A program made the translations under genes and the position numbers. A stretch of 53,092 bases of DNA from an uncultured Prevotella sp. Its GTDB lineage: Bacteria; Bacteroidota; Bacteroidia; Bacteroidales; Bacteroidaceae. The notes beneath the pieces are model-generated. The model saw only the letters and a program-made list of their open reading frames with translations. It was not told the origin of the DNA and did not search any database. The stretch covers positions 1 to 53,092 of the forward strand of contig URRR01000015.1 of the NCBI GenBank assembly GCA_900550365.1. The letters are read 5' to 3'. Positions 9,230-16,618 of the stretch are shown one piece after another (within the stretch, counting starts at the first letter, position 1; each line of letters begins with the position of its first letter).

Positions 9230-10969
9230 TTACTTCACTATCTGCATCACAAAGTCGTCAAACTCACCCAGTTTGCCGTCGTGTCCAAGCACCTTCTGCA
9301 ACAGTCGGCGGCGCATTGCCGACACGTTTTTCTGTGAAATGCCGGTCAGGTTGCTTATCTCCAAAGGCTTGAAGTGCAGCCGCAGAAGTATGCAAAGGTC
9401 GTATTCGTCAGGGCGGAGAACGTGCCCGGAGTTAAGCGTTGAGTAAAAACCTGGCACCTCGGCGTTAATCATCGAGCGCAGCTCCTGCCACTCCCCGGCA
9501 GTCGGCAGACCGACCGGATTGGCCGCAATCTGCCTGAAACGGGCGGTTATCGGGGCATCGGTGAGGCGCTGCTCAACGGTTGCTTCGTCTACATGGCGCT
9601 GCAAAGTTTCCATGCATTGCAGCCGTTTTATCGCCTCGCTCTTCTCCTCCGCCAGGGCGTCGCGCTCCTCTTCGGTCAGCGTCAGGAGTTGTTGCAGGTC
9701 GGTCTGGGCACGCGTCAGGGCGTCCATGTCGCTGCGGTAACGCTGCTCGCGGCGGCTTGCCTCGGCACGTCTTTTCCTTATTATATATATAAAGGCCGTC
9801 AAAACAACGAACAGAACGAGGACAACCGCCAGTACGGCGGTCTTCATCCGCGCGGTCTCAAGAGCCTTGTCGGCCACCTGTCCGCGCAGATTGTCGCGCT
9901 CATACTGCGCCTGCACGGCTGAGCACGTTGTTCTCATCATGTCCGTAGTCAGGCTGTCTACAAGGTCGCTGTGTATGTCTGAATATTTTATTACCGAGTC
10001 TTTATTGCCCGTTTTGGCGTACATCTGCCACAGACCGTAAGCAAGCGCGCGGCGCATGTCTACCGAAAGATTCTTGACGCGGCGCAGTTTGCCAAGCCAA
10101 TAGGCTGCAGAGTCAAGCTGATTGGCGTACACTGAGTAGATGCCTTTGACGTAATAGATGCCCAGATAGTCAGGGTTGACGTCGCCGTCGGCGTTGATTA
10201 CGCGTGAGTCACGGTCGAAAACTTCCATGCAGCGCGCCGCGTTAACGAGGTCGTTACGGTCGAGATACACCTCAATGAGCTTTGCCAAGGATATCGCCGA
10301 GGCTTCGACGTAACCGCTCTCACGGAAAAGACGCGACGAGCGGAGGGTTATCGCTATGGCGGAGTCAGGTTGGTCGAGCAGCAGGTAGGCGTTGGCCATG
10401 TGGTCATATCCGCTCAACGCCACGAGCGTGTCGCCCGCTTTCATCGAGTAACGGTAGCAACGCCGGCCCGCCTCAATGACGTTACGCGGCATGAAACAGG
10501 CGAGATAGGCGCTCGACAGCAGGCCATATACCTGACCGAGCAAGCCGAACCGGCACTCGGCTGACGTCGTGTCGGCGCAGCCTGCGGCCGCTTCAAGATT
10601 GAAAAGGGCCTCGGGCATGTTGTCCATGTTCATGTTTACGCAGCCGAGCAGGCATCTGGAGAGCATGCGCTGGTTGTCGTCGCCGTGGCGGTCATAGTAA
10701 TTCACGACGCTGCGGATAACGCTGTCTGACGTGAAATGTGCCCCGGAGTTCAGCATATACTTGGTGTGCATAAGGTCATAGTAAACCTTTACGCGCCCGG
10801 GAGCATCCTTAATCTGCGGCCTCAACGCCTCAAGCAGGCGCAGGGCACTGTCAGGCCGCGTCTCTGAAATGCTGTCAATGGGGTAAAACATGGATTCGTA
10901 CTCAGCGCATCTGTCGCACGAGAGCATCAGGAAAAACAGCGCAATGAAGAGCGGGAGAAGTCGTTTCAT
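9230..10969 (-). CDS. TPR-containing membrane lipoprotein regulator with C-terminal HTH
   Basis: The 579-residue protein begins with a lipoprotein-like signal (LMLSC). A long alpha-helical region of tetratricopeptide type follows, then one transmembrane segment (around AVLAVVLVLFVVLTAFIYII), a charged coiled coil rich in Arg, Glu and Gln, and a C-terminal domain with a LuxR-like helix-turn-helix (EISNLTGISQKNVSAMRRRL). Bacteroidetes encode many such one-component membrane regulators. It lies just upstream of, and in the same direction as, the receptor gene, so that gene is a plausible target. The ATG at 10969 is preferred because the signal starts there. A TATTTTTG box only 4 bases upstream (10974-10981) suggests a leaderless message. 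Confidence 0.75.
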   Translation of the reverse strand: MKRLLPLFIALFFLMLSCDRCAEYESMFYPIDSISETRPDSALRLLEALRPQIKDAPGRVKVYYDLMHTKYMLNSGAHFTSDSVIRSVVNYYDRHGDDNQRMLSRCLLGCVNMNMDNMPEALFNLEAAAGCADTTSAECRFGLLGQVYGLLSSAYLACFMPRNVIEAGRRCYRYSMKAGDTLVALSGYDHMANAYLLLDQPDSAIAITLRSSRLFRESGYVEASAISLAKLIEVYLDRNDLVNAARCMEVFDRDSRVINADGDVNPDYLGIYYVKGIYSVYANQLDSAAYWLGKLRRVKNLSVDMRRALAYGLWQMYAKTGNKDSVIKYSDIHSDLVDSLTTDMMRTTCSAVQAQYERDNLRGQVADKALETARMKTAVLAVVLVLFVVLTAFIYIIRKRRAEASRREQRYRSDMDALTRAQTDLQQLLTLTEEERDALAEEKSEAIKRLQCMETLQRHVDEATVEQRLTDAPITARFRQIAANPVGLPTAGEWQELRSMINAEVPGFYSTLNSGHVLRPDEYDLCILLRLHFKPLEISNLTGISQKNVSAMRRRLLQKVLGHDGKLGEFDDFVMQIVK

Positions 10970-11060
10970 GATGCAAAAATAATAATTCCGCACGACATCA
11001 AAGCTGCATTATTCACAAAACTTGCCGACAACGGCCGGAGCACGGTAAATAAGCGGTTTT

Positions 11061-11146
11061 GCAAAAGACGGCAAAACGCATTGTAAAAGACCGTCTTTTA
11101 GCGTGTAAAAGGCCACCTTTTGAAAGGCAAAAGACGACCTTTTGGA
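11061..11146. repeat. AAAAG..CTTTT palindrome repeats
   Basis: Four tandem units appear here, for example AAAAGACCGTCTTTT, AAAAGGCCACCTTTT and AAAAGACGACCTTTT, each an imperfect palindrome joined by short linkers. They lie in the 277-base gap between the S-component gene and the TPR regulator, directly beside the GC-rich palindrome at 11147-11242. Confidence 0.85.
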
Positions 11147-11242
11147 AGCTCCTCCCGCCCTCCCCTGTGGGGAGGAGATGTGGAGATTATTCTAAAGCAA
11201 TATGTCTCCTCCCCACAGGGGCGGGAGGGCGGGAGGGGCTTC
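11147..11242. repeat. GC-rich inverted repeat element
   Basis: Two arms of about 32 and 36 bases (11147-11179 and 11206-11242) are near reverse complements. Each contains CTCCCGCCCTCCC and CCTGTGGGGAGGAGA words. The element sits immediately after the stop codon of the S-component gene and could act as its terminator. A diverged relative lies at 12384-12513. Confidence 0.85.
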
Positions 11243-11246
11243 ATTT

Positions 11247-11756
11247 TTATTTTCCAAGTTTCATCACTGCATAGCCGCAGAATATCTGCACTAAAATGCC
11301 TGGCCAGCCAAGACGGATGTCTTGAAGGGCGTCAGCGAAAGAGCCGCACATGCCCCACTCTGCAAGTGTTCCTATGCCTTGATAAGCCAAAACGGCAAGG
11401 GCTACAGCCCATAGGGCAACACGACCGACGCGCGACGCGATGAACGCTGCGGCAAGGGCAAGCAGAACTGACTTGACAAGAATGACAGGCAACACGGCCA
11501 CAGCCGGCATGCCGAAGAGCGCACTGTTGACAACAGGCGAGAGCACGGCCGTAAGCAGTCCGGCCGTAAGACCGTACTTATAAGCTGCTATTAGCGTGAA
11601 GAAATAAATTGGAAGCCACACAAGTCCGCCCTGCGGAACAAGATGGCAGAGCTGTGGCAGAACGATGTTGCCGGCAACAAAGAGTGCTGCCATGGCGTAA
11701 GTTTTTGCTTCGCGGTAACTGAGCGTGCGTACCGCTGTTGATGTTTTATAATTCAT
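11247..11756 (-). CDS. ECF-type transporter S component (substrate unknown)
   Basis: This 169-residue protein is almost wholly hydrophobic, with about five to six membrane segments and small-residue-rich helices typical of the substrate-binding S components of energy-coupling-factor vitamin transporters. It does not show motifs I can tie to riboflavin, biotin, thiamine or cobalt. No ECF ATPase or T subunit is in the window, so it would have to share a module encoded elsewhere. It is the last gene of the minus-strand redox cluster, 211 bases after the DUF1893 gene, with a GGTTAT-type repeat in the gap. The association suggests a cofactor or small-molecule supply role, which is inference. Confidence 0.65.
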   Translation of the reverse strand: MNYKTSTAVRTLSYREAKTYAMAALFVAGNIVLPQLCHLVPQGGLVWLPIYFFTLIAAYKYGLTAGLLTAVLSPVVNSALFGMPAVAVLPVILVKSVLLALAAAFIASRVGRVALWAVALAVLAYQGIGTLAEWGMCGSFADALQDIRLGWPGILVQIFCGYAVMKLGK

Positions 11757-11769
11757 AATTAATAATTTA

Positions 11770-11900
11770 ATTGGGTTTTGAGGTTTTGGGGTTATAGGGT
11801 TATGAGGTTATCAGGTTGTGAGGTTATCAGGTTTTGGGGTTATCAGGTTATGGAGTTAACCTTAAAACCGTAAAACATTCTAACCTTAAAACTTTCAATT
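11770..11900. repeat. GGTTAT-type low-complexity repeat
   Basis: Roughly ten-base units such as GGTTATCAGG and GGTTATGAGG run from about 11773 to 11855. Reverse-oriented words (CCTTAAAACC) follow, so the transcript could fold. Similar tracts lie at 18516-18630 and, in the opposite orientation, at 33310-33445. Confidence 0.8.
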
Positions 11901-11967
11901 CATTTGGCTATAACTTCTAACGAGCGGAGCAAGTGATAACTTCTCTAACTTCCTACTACTTTACTAC

Positions 11968-12465
11968 TTATTTACTACTTACTACTTTACTACTTTTATT
12001 CTTAATTTCAAGGAACTTTCTTATCCTTTCATAGGCTTCGTCGGGGTCGGAAGTATCGGCAGTAAGCTGTTCTACGGGACATATTCCAGTTCCGGAACGG
12101 TTGATGATGTTGGGCACAAGCTCACCGTATTCAGTCTCGATACCGGCATTGCGCAGCACCGCCAACGCTCCGGCGCTTATCACACGTGCGTAAACTTCAC
12201 TCACACCGCCCTTAACAAGCAGCAATGCTGCTCCACGTCCGATAACTCTGTCGGCAACGGAGGCTCCGCGCAGGAAGTCAGGCTCGGCGGTAACAAGTTC
12301 GAAAAGGTCGGCTACACCCCGACGCCTGAACTGCCTCAGCTCGCCTTTTGCCGAACGCACTATGCCACGGCAGCCTTCATCTGATAAGAAGCCCCTCCCA
12401 ACCTCCACGATGTGGAGGAGACTTTCTTTTTGTTGAGATATAATATTGTCCATTTCCATTATCAT
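11968..12465 (-). CDS. DUF1893-family protein with repeat-derived ends
   Basis: The core of this 165-residue protein matches DUF1893: RRGVADLFEL, then KGGVSEVYARVIS, then NRSGTGICPVE. This family has a cytidine-deaminase-like fold but no settled function. The first 30 or so residues have no counterpart that I recognise in the family. They are encoded inside a GC-rich palindromic element (12384-12513), which also supplies a GAGGAGG ribosome-binding site and the ATG. The last ten residues (NKSSKVVSSK) are read from an AGTAGTAAAGTAG repeat. It is 48 bases after the aldo/keto reductase gene and likely co-transcribed with it. Confidence 0.75.
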   Translation of the reverse strand: MIMEMDNIISQQKESLLHIVEVGRGFLSDEGCRGIVRSAKGELRQFRRRGVADLFELVTAEPDFLRGASVADRVIGRGAALLLVKGGVSEVYARVISAGALAVLRNAGIETEYGELVPNIINRSGTGICPVEQLTADTSDPDEAYERIRKFLEIKNKSSKVVSSK

Positions 12466-12513
12466 AAGTGGTGATATACCTCCTCACCGTATAGGGGAGG
12501 CCGGGTGGAGCTT
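12384..12513. repeat. Diverged GC-rich palindromic element spanning the DUF1893 start
   Basis: The left arm (about 12386-12420, CCCCTCCCAACCTCC... GTGGAGGAGA) and right arm (about 12479-12511, CCTCCTCACC ... GGGAGGCCGGGTGGAGC) are imperfect reverse complements. They resemble the element at 11147-11242. It abuts the aldo/keto reductase stop codon and runs into the DUF1893 reading frame. Confidence 0.7.
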
Positions 12514-13916
12514 TACCCCCTCTTCAGTTCCTCCACAAACTTGTCGATGCGCTGCATCTCCTTCGGAATGTCGATGCCTTGCGGGCAATGCTCCACACAC
12601 TGGCCGCAGCCGATGCAGTGGCTGGCCTGACGAAGACGGGGCACACTGCGGTCATAACCGATAAGGAAAGCGCGGCGGGCACGGCGGTAGTCAGGGTCCT
12701 GGCTGCCTTTGTTGGGCAGGTTCCCCTCCTTTATACATCTGTTATAATGTGAAAGTACACCGGGGATGTCTATTCCATAAGGACAAGGCATGCAGTAGTT
12801 GCACTCATTACAAGGTATTGTCTTCAGATTATATATGTCGTCGGCGATACCTTTGAGAAACTCTTCTTCCTCATCTGTAAGCGGCTTGAGTGGAGAGTAA
12901 GTGCAGAGGTTCTCACGCAGATGCTCCATATACGTCATGCCAGACAGCACAGTGAGCACGCCTTCGGGGGTTCCGGCAAAGCGGAAAGCCCAGCTCGCAA
13001 CGCTCTGTTCCGGTTCACGTTGCTTCATCTTGGCCACAATATTGTCCGGAACGTTGGCCAGACGACCGCCAAGGAGCGGCTCCATGATTACGGCCGGGAT
13101 GCCACGCTTACGCAGTTCGCCGTAAAGATAGACTGCATCCGTATTCCTCGGATTTATCTCGTCGGCATAGTTCCAGTCGAGATAGTTAAGCTCTATCTGC
13201 GCAAAATCCCAGTGATAACGGCCTTCATCGTGCCACTTGAGCAGCATGTCGTAAATCTTTACGTCACCATGATATGAGAAACCGAGATTACGTATGCGCC
13301 CTTTCTTCTTCTGTTCGACAAGCCAGTCGAGTATGCCGTTGTCCATAAAACGGCTGTTGAAGGCGGCAAGGGCATCACCGCCCTGCCCTATCGCGTGAAG
13401 AAGAAGATAGTCAACGTAATCGACCTGAAGTTCTTTGAGCGAGTTCTCAAACATCTCGATTGACGCCTCACGTGTCCAGGTCTCAGGGTTAAAGTTGGAT
13501 AACTTCGTGGCAACGAAATACTCCGAACGCTTATGACGGCTCAAAGCGATACCCGTGGCACGCTCAGACATGCCCTGACAGTAAGCGGGAGACGTGTCAA
13601 AGTAATTGACACCGTGCTCAATGGCATAGTCAACCTGGCGGTTCACCATGTCCTGGTCTATCGGAGAGTCCTCAATTTCACGGGCCGATGCCTTTGTCTC
13701 GCCCTTTGCAGGGAGACGCATCATGCCGTAGCCCAGAAGCGACACACGGTCTTTCGTGTTTGGATTGACCCTGTATGTCATCTTCCCTTTCTCAGGCTCT
13801 TGTGCCTGGATAGCGCCTCGTTCACCGCCCTTACACGCAGTAAGCAGCGTCGACGAAGCTACAACTCCGCCACCGAGAGCCTTCAGGAAACCGCGTCTTG
13901 ATAAATCGTATTTCAT
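12513..13916 (-). CDS. Tat-lipoprotein aldo/keto reductase with C-terminal 2x[4Fe-4S] domain
   Basis: This 467-residue protein opens with a twin-arginine signal (SRRGFLK, 6-12) that ends in a lipobox (LLTAC, Cys28), so it should be exported folded and anchored as a lipoprotein. The body is an aldo/keto reductase TIM barrel with the full catalytic tetrad visible: Asp107, Tyr112, Lys138, His174. The C-terminus adds a ferredoxin-like domain with Cys369/372/375/378 and Cys434/437/440/444. Family members usually use NAD(P)H, which is not available outside the cytoplasm, so electrons may come through the Fe-S domain from the neighbouring polyferredoxin. I prefer the ATG at 13916 because the twin-arginine signal begins there. 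It lies between the polyferredoxin and DUF1893 genes. Confidence 0.88.
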   Translation of the reverse strand: MKYDLSRRGFLKALGGGVVASSTLLTACKGGERGAIQAQEPEKGKMTYRVNPNTKDRVSLLGYGMMRLPAKGETKASAREIEDSPIDQDMVNRQVDYAIEHGVNYFDTSPAYCQGMSERATGIALSRHKRSEYFVATKLSNFNPETWTREASIEMFENSLKELQVDYVDYLLLHAIGQGGDALAAFNSRFMDNGILDWLVEQKKKGRIRNLGFSYHGDVKIYDMLLKWHDEGRYHWDFAQIELNYLDWNYADEINPRNTDAVYLYGELRKRGIPAVIMEPLLGGRLANVPDNIVAKMKQREPEQSVASWAFRFAGTPEGVLTVLSGMTYMEHLRENLCTYSPLKPLTDEEEEFLKGIADDIYNLKTIPCNECNYCMPCPYGIDIPGVLSHYNRCIKEGNLPNKGSQDPDYRRARRAFLIGYDRSVPRLRQASHCIGCGQCVEHCPQGIDIPKEMQRIDKFVEELKRG

Positions 13917-14037
13917 AATGATTTTATTTTTAGGAGTAAGGAGTAAAGGAGTAATGTAGTAAAGGAGATAAGACACTGCTTTTATTCATCACTTCTTTAC
14001 TACTTTTCTCCTTACTACTTACTACTTTACTACTTGT
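13917..14037. repeat. AGTAGTAAAG-type low-complexity repeat
   Basis: The gap between the polyferredoxin and reductase genes is filled by AAGGAGTAAAGGAGTAATG-like and TACTACTTTACTACTT-like words in opposite orientations. Related tracts lie at 11940-11998 and 16540-16618, all within the same gene cluster. Confidence 0.8.
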
Positions 14038-15510
14038 TTAATTAAATTTATGCACTTCATGTCCTTCAACGTAAATGGCACTGAACGGACGTGCCGGGCA
14101 CAGGTTCTCGCATGCTCCGCAACCGATGCAGCGGGCCTCGTTTACTGCCGGTATCTTCAGTGAACGTTCGTCATCAGGGTCTGAAGGCACCATGATGATT
14201 GCTCCGGCAGGACAGTGGCGGGCACAGTTGCCACACTCTACTCCGTCAGTCAGAGGTACACAGTTCTTCTTAATCCATACCGCATGGCCTATCTGGGTTG
14301 ATGATTTATCAGCCAATGTGATAGGTTTTATTGCTCCGGTAGGACATACCTCGCTACACTTGTTACACTCGGGACGGCAATATCCACGCTCATAAGACAT
14401 TGTGGGCTGCATGAACGTCGATAAATCTGTAGACGGGCGGAGCACTCCGTTAGGACAGTTAGACACGCAAAGCTGGCAGGCAGTACAGTGCTGGGCGAAG
14501 TGCTGAGCCGAGAGAGAACCCGGAGGCGTGATAGGTGTATGTCTGTCGGGGGCTTTCTTGTCCTCAATGACAGCCAGTCCGCCGTCCACTTTCTTTTTCT
14601 TCTGAGCCAATGCTGCTCCTGTTGTAGCCATTGCCGCGGCAAGAAGGAACGACCGGCGTGACGCGTCTGCTTGATGCCCGGCTGACTTTTCGGTCTGCCT
14701 TCGGCCAAATGTTATGGCATCCTTGTGGCATTTCCCGATACAGTCTCCGCAGACAACACAACGGCTGTAGTCTATCTTATGGTTCTTGAAATCTATCGCC
14801 GAAGCCTTGCAGTTCTTCGTACACAGACCGCACTCTATGCACTTGTCGGCATTGATACGCACCTTAAACCATGAAAAACGGGCAAAAAAACTGAGGATTG
14901 TGCCTACGGGACATATCGTGTTGCAGTATGTACGGCCGCCCCTCCAGGCCAGAAAGGCGATAATCACGAACGTCAATGCTGCGATAATAAACGTCGGGAT
15001 GCTCTTTATCCAGACGTCAACGCTGTAGAAAGCGTAGCTGTTGAAGTGCTCTGCTATGGCAGCGAGCACATTGTTACCAGCCTCATAAACCGGTTTGAAG
15101 AGGTTACCAGCGATGCGCCCGTATGAACTGTAAGGCGCAAGCAGTGACACAATGATGTTCACACCGGCCAGGGCTGCTACGATGAACACAGCCAGTACAC
15201 CGTAACGCAGCCAGCGTTTCTCACCGGAATAGGTAAAGCGGTTCTTCTTCCGGCGGCCATGAATGTTGGAGATTATATCCTGCATTATGCCGAGAGGACA
15301 TATCACAGAGCAGTAAATACGGCCGAAGACCAACGTGAGCAGTATCAATGCCGCCACTATTCCTACATTGAGGGCATAAAAAGCGGGCCAGAACTGAATC
15401 TTGGCAAGCCAGCCAAGATATGCGTGTAACGTGCCGGTAACGTCAAGGAACAGCAGTGTGATAAGTACGAACACCACCGTTGCCAGTGTAATTCTTATCT
15501 TTCTAAGCAT
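14038..15510 (-). CDS. Membrane polyferredoxin (NapH-NapG-like fusion) with internal Tat signal
   Basis: The 490-residue protein has four N-terminal membrane helices with two CxxxCP motifs (YCSVICPLG, 66-74; YCNTICPVG, 195-203), as in NapH/NosR/CcoG-type quinol-linked proteins. A two-cluster ferredoxin segment follows (Cys224-234, Cys251-261). A twin-arginine stretch SRRSFLL (284-290) with a hydrophobic AAAMATTGAALA tail then lies in the middle of the chain. After it comes a second domain with Cys groups for about four [4Fe-4S] clusters (342-352, 378-389, 417-433, 461-471), resembling NapG. This implies an N-terminal part inserted by Sec and a C-terminal Fe-S domain moved across the membrane by Tat. 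The tatC gene is 36 bases upstream. Probable role: carrying electrons from quinol to a periplasmic acceptor, perhaps the Tat-lipoprotein reductase encoded next. Confidence 0.88.
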   Translation of the reverse strand: MLRKIRITLATVVFVLITLLFLDVTGTLHAYLGWLAKIQFWPAFYALNVGIVAALILLTLVFGRIYCSVICPLGIMQDIISNIHGRRKKNRFTYSGEKRWLRYGVLAVFIVAALAGVNIIVSLLAPYSSYGRIAGNLFKPVYEAGNNVLAAIAEHFNSYAFYSVDVWIKSIPTFIIAALTFVIIAFLAWRGGRTYCNTICPVGTILSFFARFSWFKVRINADKCIECGLCTKNCKASAIDFKNHKIDYSRCVVCGDCIGKCHKDAITFGRRQTEKSAGHQADASRRSFLLAAAMATTGAALAQKKKKVDGGLAVIEDKKAPDRHTPITPPGSLSAQHFAQHCTACQLCVSNCPNGVLRPSTDLSTFMQPTMSYERGYCRPECNKCSEVCPTGAIKPITLADKSSTQIGHAVWIKKNCVPLTDGVECGNCARHCPAGAIIMVPSDPDDERSLKIPAVNEARCIGCGACENLCPARPFSAIYVEGHEVHKFN

Positions 15511-15546
15511 AAATTCATAATGTTTTTTATAAGCCTGTCTATCTTT

Positions 15547-16317
15547 TTATAATCCTGTTTCACGCTGTTTGCCCTCCGTCACCCTGACTATCAGCACGCT
15601 TGCCTCATACAACAGCCATATCGGGAGCGCCACTAGCAGCAGCGTAAACACGTCTGATGTCGGAGTGATGACAGCCGCAACGGCTACTATCGCCACCACA
15701 GCATGGCGCCGGTAACGGCTCATCCAGGTGCTCTTAAGCAGACCGAAGCGGGCCAGCAGCCAGCTTATGACGGGTATCTCGAACACAATGCCGAACACGA
15801 GGCTCATCATTGCCAGTGTATCAACATACGAACTGATAGTAAGCATGTTGTGAACGTCTGTGCTCACCTGATAAGTTCCGAGGAAACGGACGGTCAGCGG
15901 GAACACCACAAAATAATTGACGGCCACCCCGATGATGAACATCACGTAGGCGGTGACGGTCAGTCTGACCGAGTATCGCCGCTCGTTGTCATACAAGGCG
16001 GGCGAGACGAAGCGGAACAGCAGGTAAAGAATGTACGGCGAGGCTATGAGTATGCCGGCCACGAGTGCCACCTTCATGTGTATCATGAACTGCTCCGTAA
16101 GTCCGGTGTTTACCAGTTCTATGCTGAACGGCTCTACGCCAAGCAACCGGTAAGTGACGAAATCACTGCTGCTCGGAGCAAGCACAATGCTGAAGAGCAC
16201 GTCTTTCAACACGAAGGCAGCCACACCTGCCACGACGGCAGCCACGAGCATGCGTATTATGCTGCCGCGGAGCACGTCCAGATGTTCCCAAAACGTCAAC
16301 GACTCAGAGTCATTCAT
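15547..16317 (-). CDS. tatC: Sec-independent protein translocase TatC
   Basis: The 256-residue protein has six predicted membrane helices and the TatC start pattern: a short cytoplasmic N-terminus (SLTFWEHLDVLRGSIIR) with the conserved Glu of the signal-binding site, then SPYILYLLFRFVSPALYDNERR. TatC binds twin-arginine signals and, with TatA, moves folded proteins across the inner membrane. It overlaps tatA by 8 bases and is followed after 36 bases by the polyferredoxin gene, one of two twin-arginine proteins in this cluster. Confidence 0.95.
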   Translation of the reverse strand: MNDSESLTFWEHLDVLRGSIIRMLVAAVVAGVAAFVLKDVLFSIVLAPSSSDFVTYRLLGVEPFSIELVNTGLTEQFMIHMKVALVAGILIASPYILYLLFRFVSPALYDNERRYSVRLTVTAYVMFIIGVAVNYFVVFPLTVRFLGTYQVSTDVHNMLTISSYVDTLAMMSLVFGIVFEIPVISWLLARFGLLKSTWMSRYRRHAVVAIVAVAAVITPTSDVFTLLLVALPIWLLYEASVLIVRVTEGKQRETGL

Positions 16318-16486
16318 CTTTCTTCTTCGGCTCTTCCGTCTCGTCGTCGAGCTTACCGTTCATCCCGTCTTTGAAACTTTTCACTCCCTTGCCGATACCC
16401 TTCATCAGTTCAGGTATCTTCTTTCCGCCGAACAGCAGAAGTACTATTAACGCAAGGACAAGAACTTCTTGAAATCCAATATTCAT
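16310..16486 (-). CDS. tatA: Sec-independent protein translocase TatA
   Basis: This 58-residue protein has the TatA pattern: one N-terminal membrane helix (VLVLALIVLLLFGGKKIPEL), the FGGKKIPEL hinge, an amphipathic helix (KGIGKGVKSFKDG) and an acidic/lysine tail. It would form the translocation pore with TatC. No TatB is seen, which is usual in Bacteroidetes. I chose the ATG giving MNIGFQEV; a TTG 12 codons upstream gives an unlikely N-terminus. Confidence 0.92.
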   Translation of the reverse strand: MNIGFQEVLVLALIVLLLFGGKKIPELMKGIGKGVKSFKDGMNGKLDDETEEPKKKDE

Positions 16487-16539
16487 ATCTTTATTTTTAG
16501 TTGACGAGCAGACAAGAAACAAGCAGACAAGGAGATTTG

Positions 16540-16618
16540 CCTTCTTTACTCTTTACTACTCCTTTATTACTTACTACTTTTTTCTACTTTACTCCCTTAC
16601 TACTTACTCCCTTACTAC
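16540..16618. repeat. TACTACTT-type low-complexity tract
   Basis: Words such as TTTACTACTCC and CCCTTACTACTTA fill most of the gap between the receptor and tatA. On the transcribed strand they read as AAGTAGTAAGGGAG, and some could serve as ribosome-binding sequences. Confidence 0.75.

Noticed and set aside
12386..12511. An insertion sequence between the reductase and DUF1893 genes
   Set aside because: The element is only about 130 bases and holds no transposase; it fits a small non-autonomous repeat.
16310..16486. TatB instead of TatA
   Set aside because: The protein is short and has the FGGKKIPEL hinge and short amphipathic helix of TatA; there is no long TatB tail.
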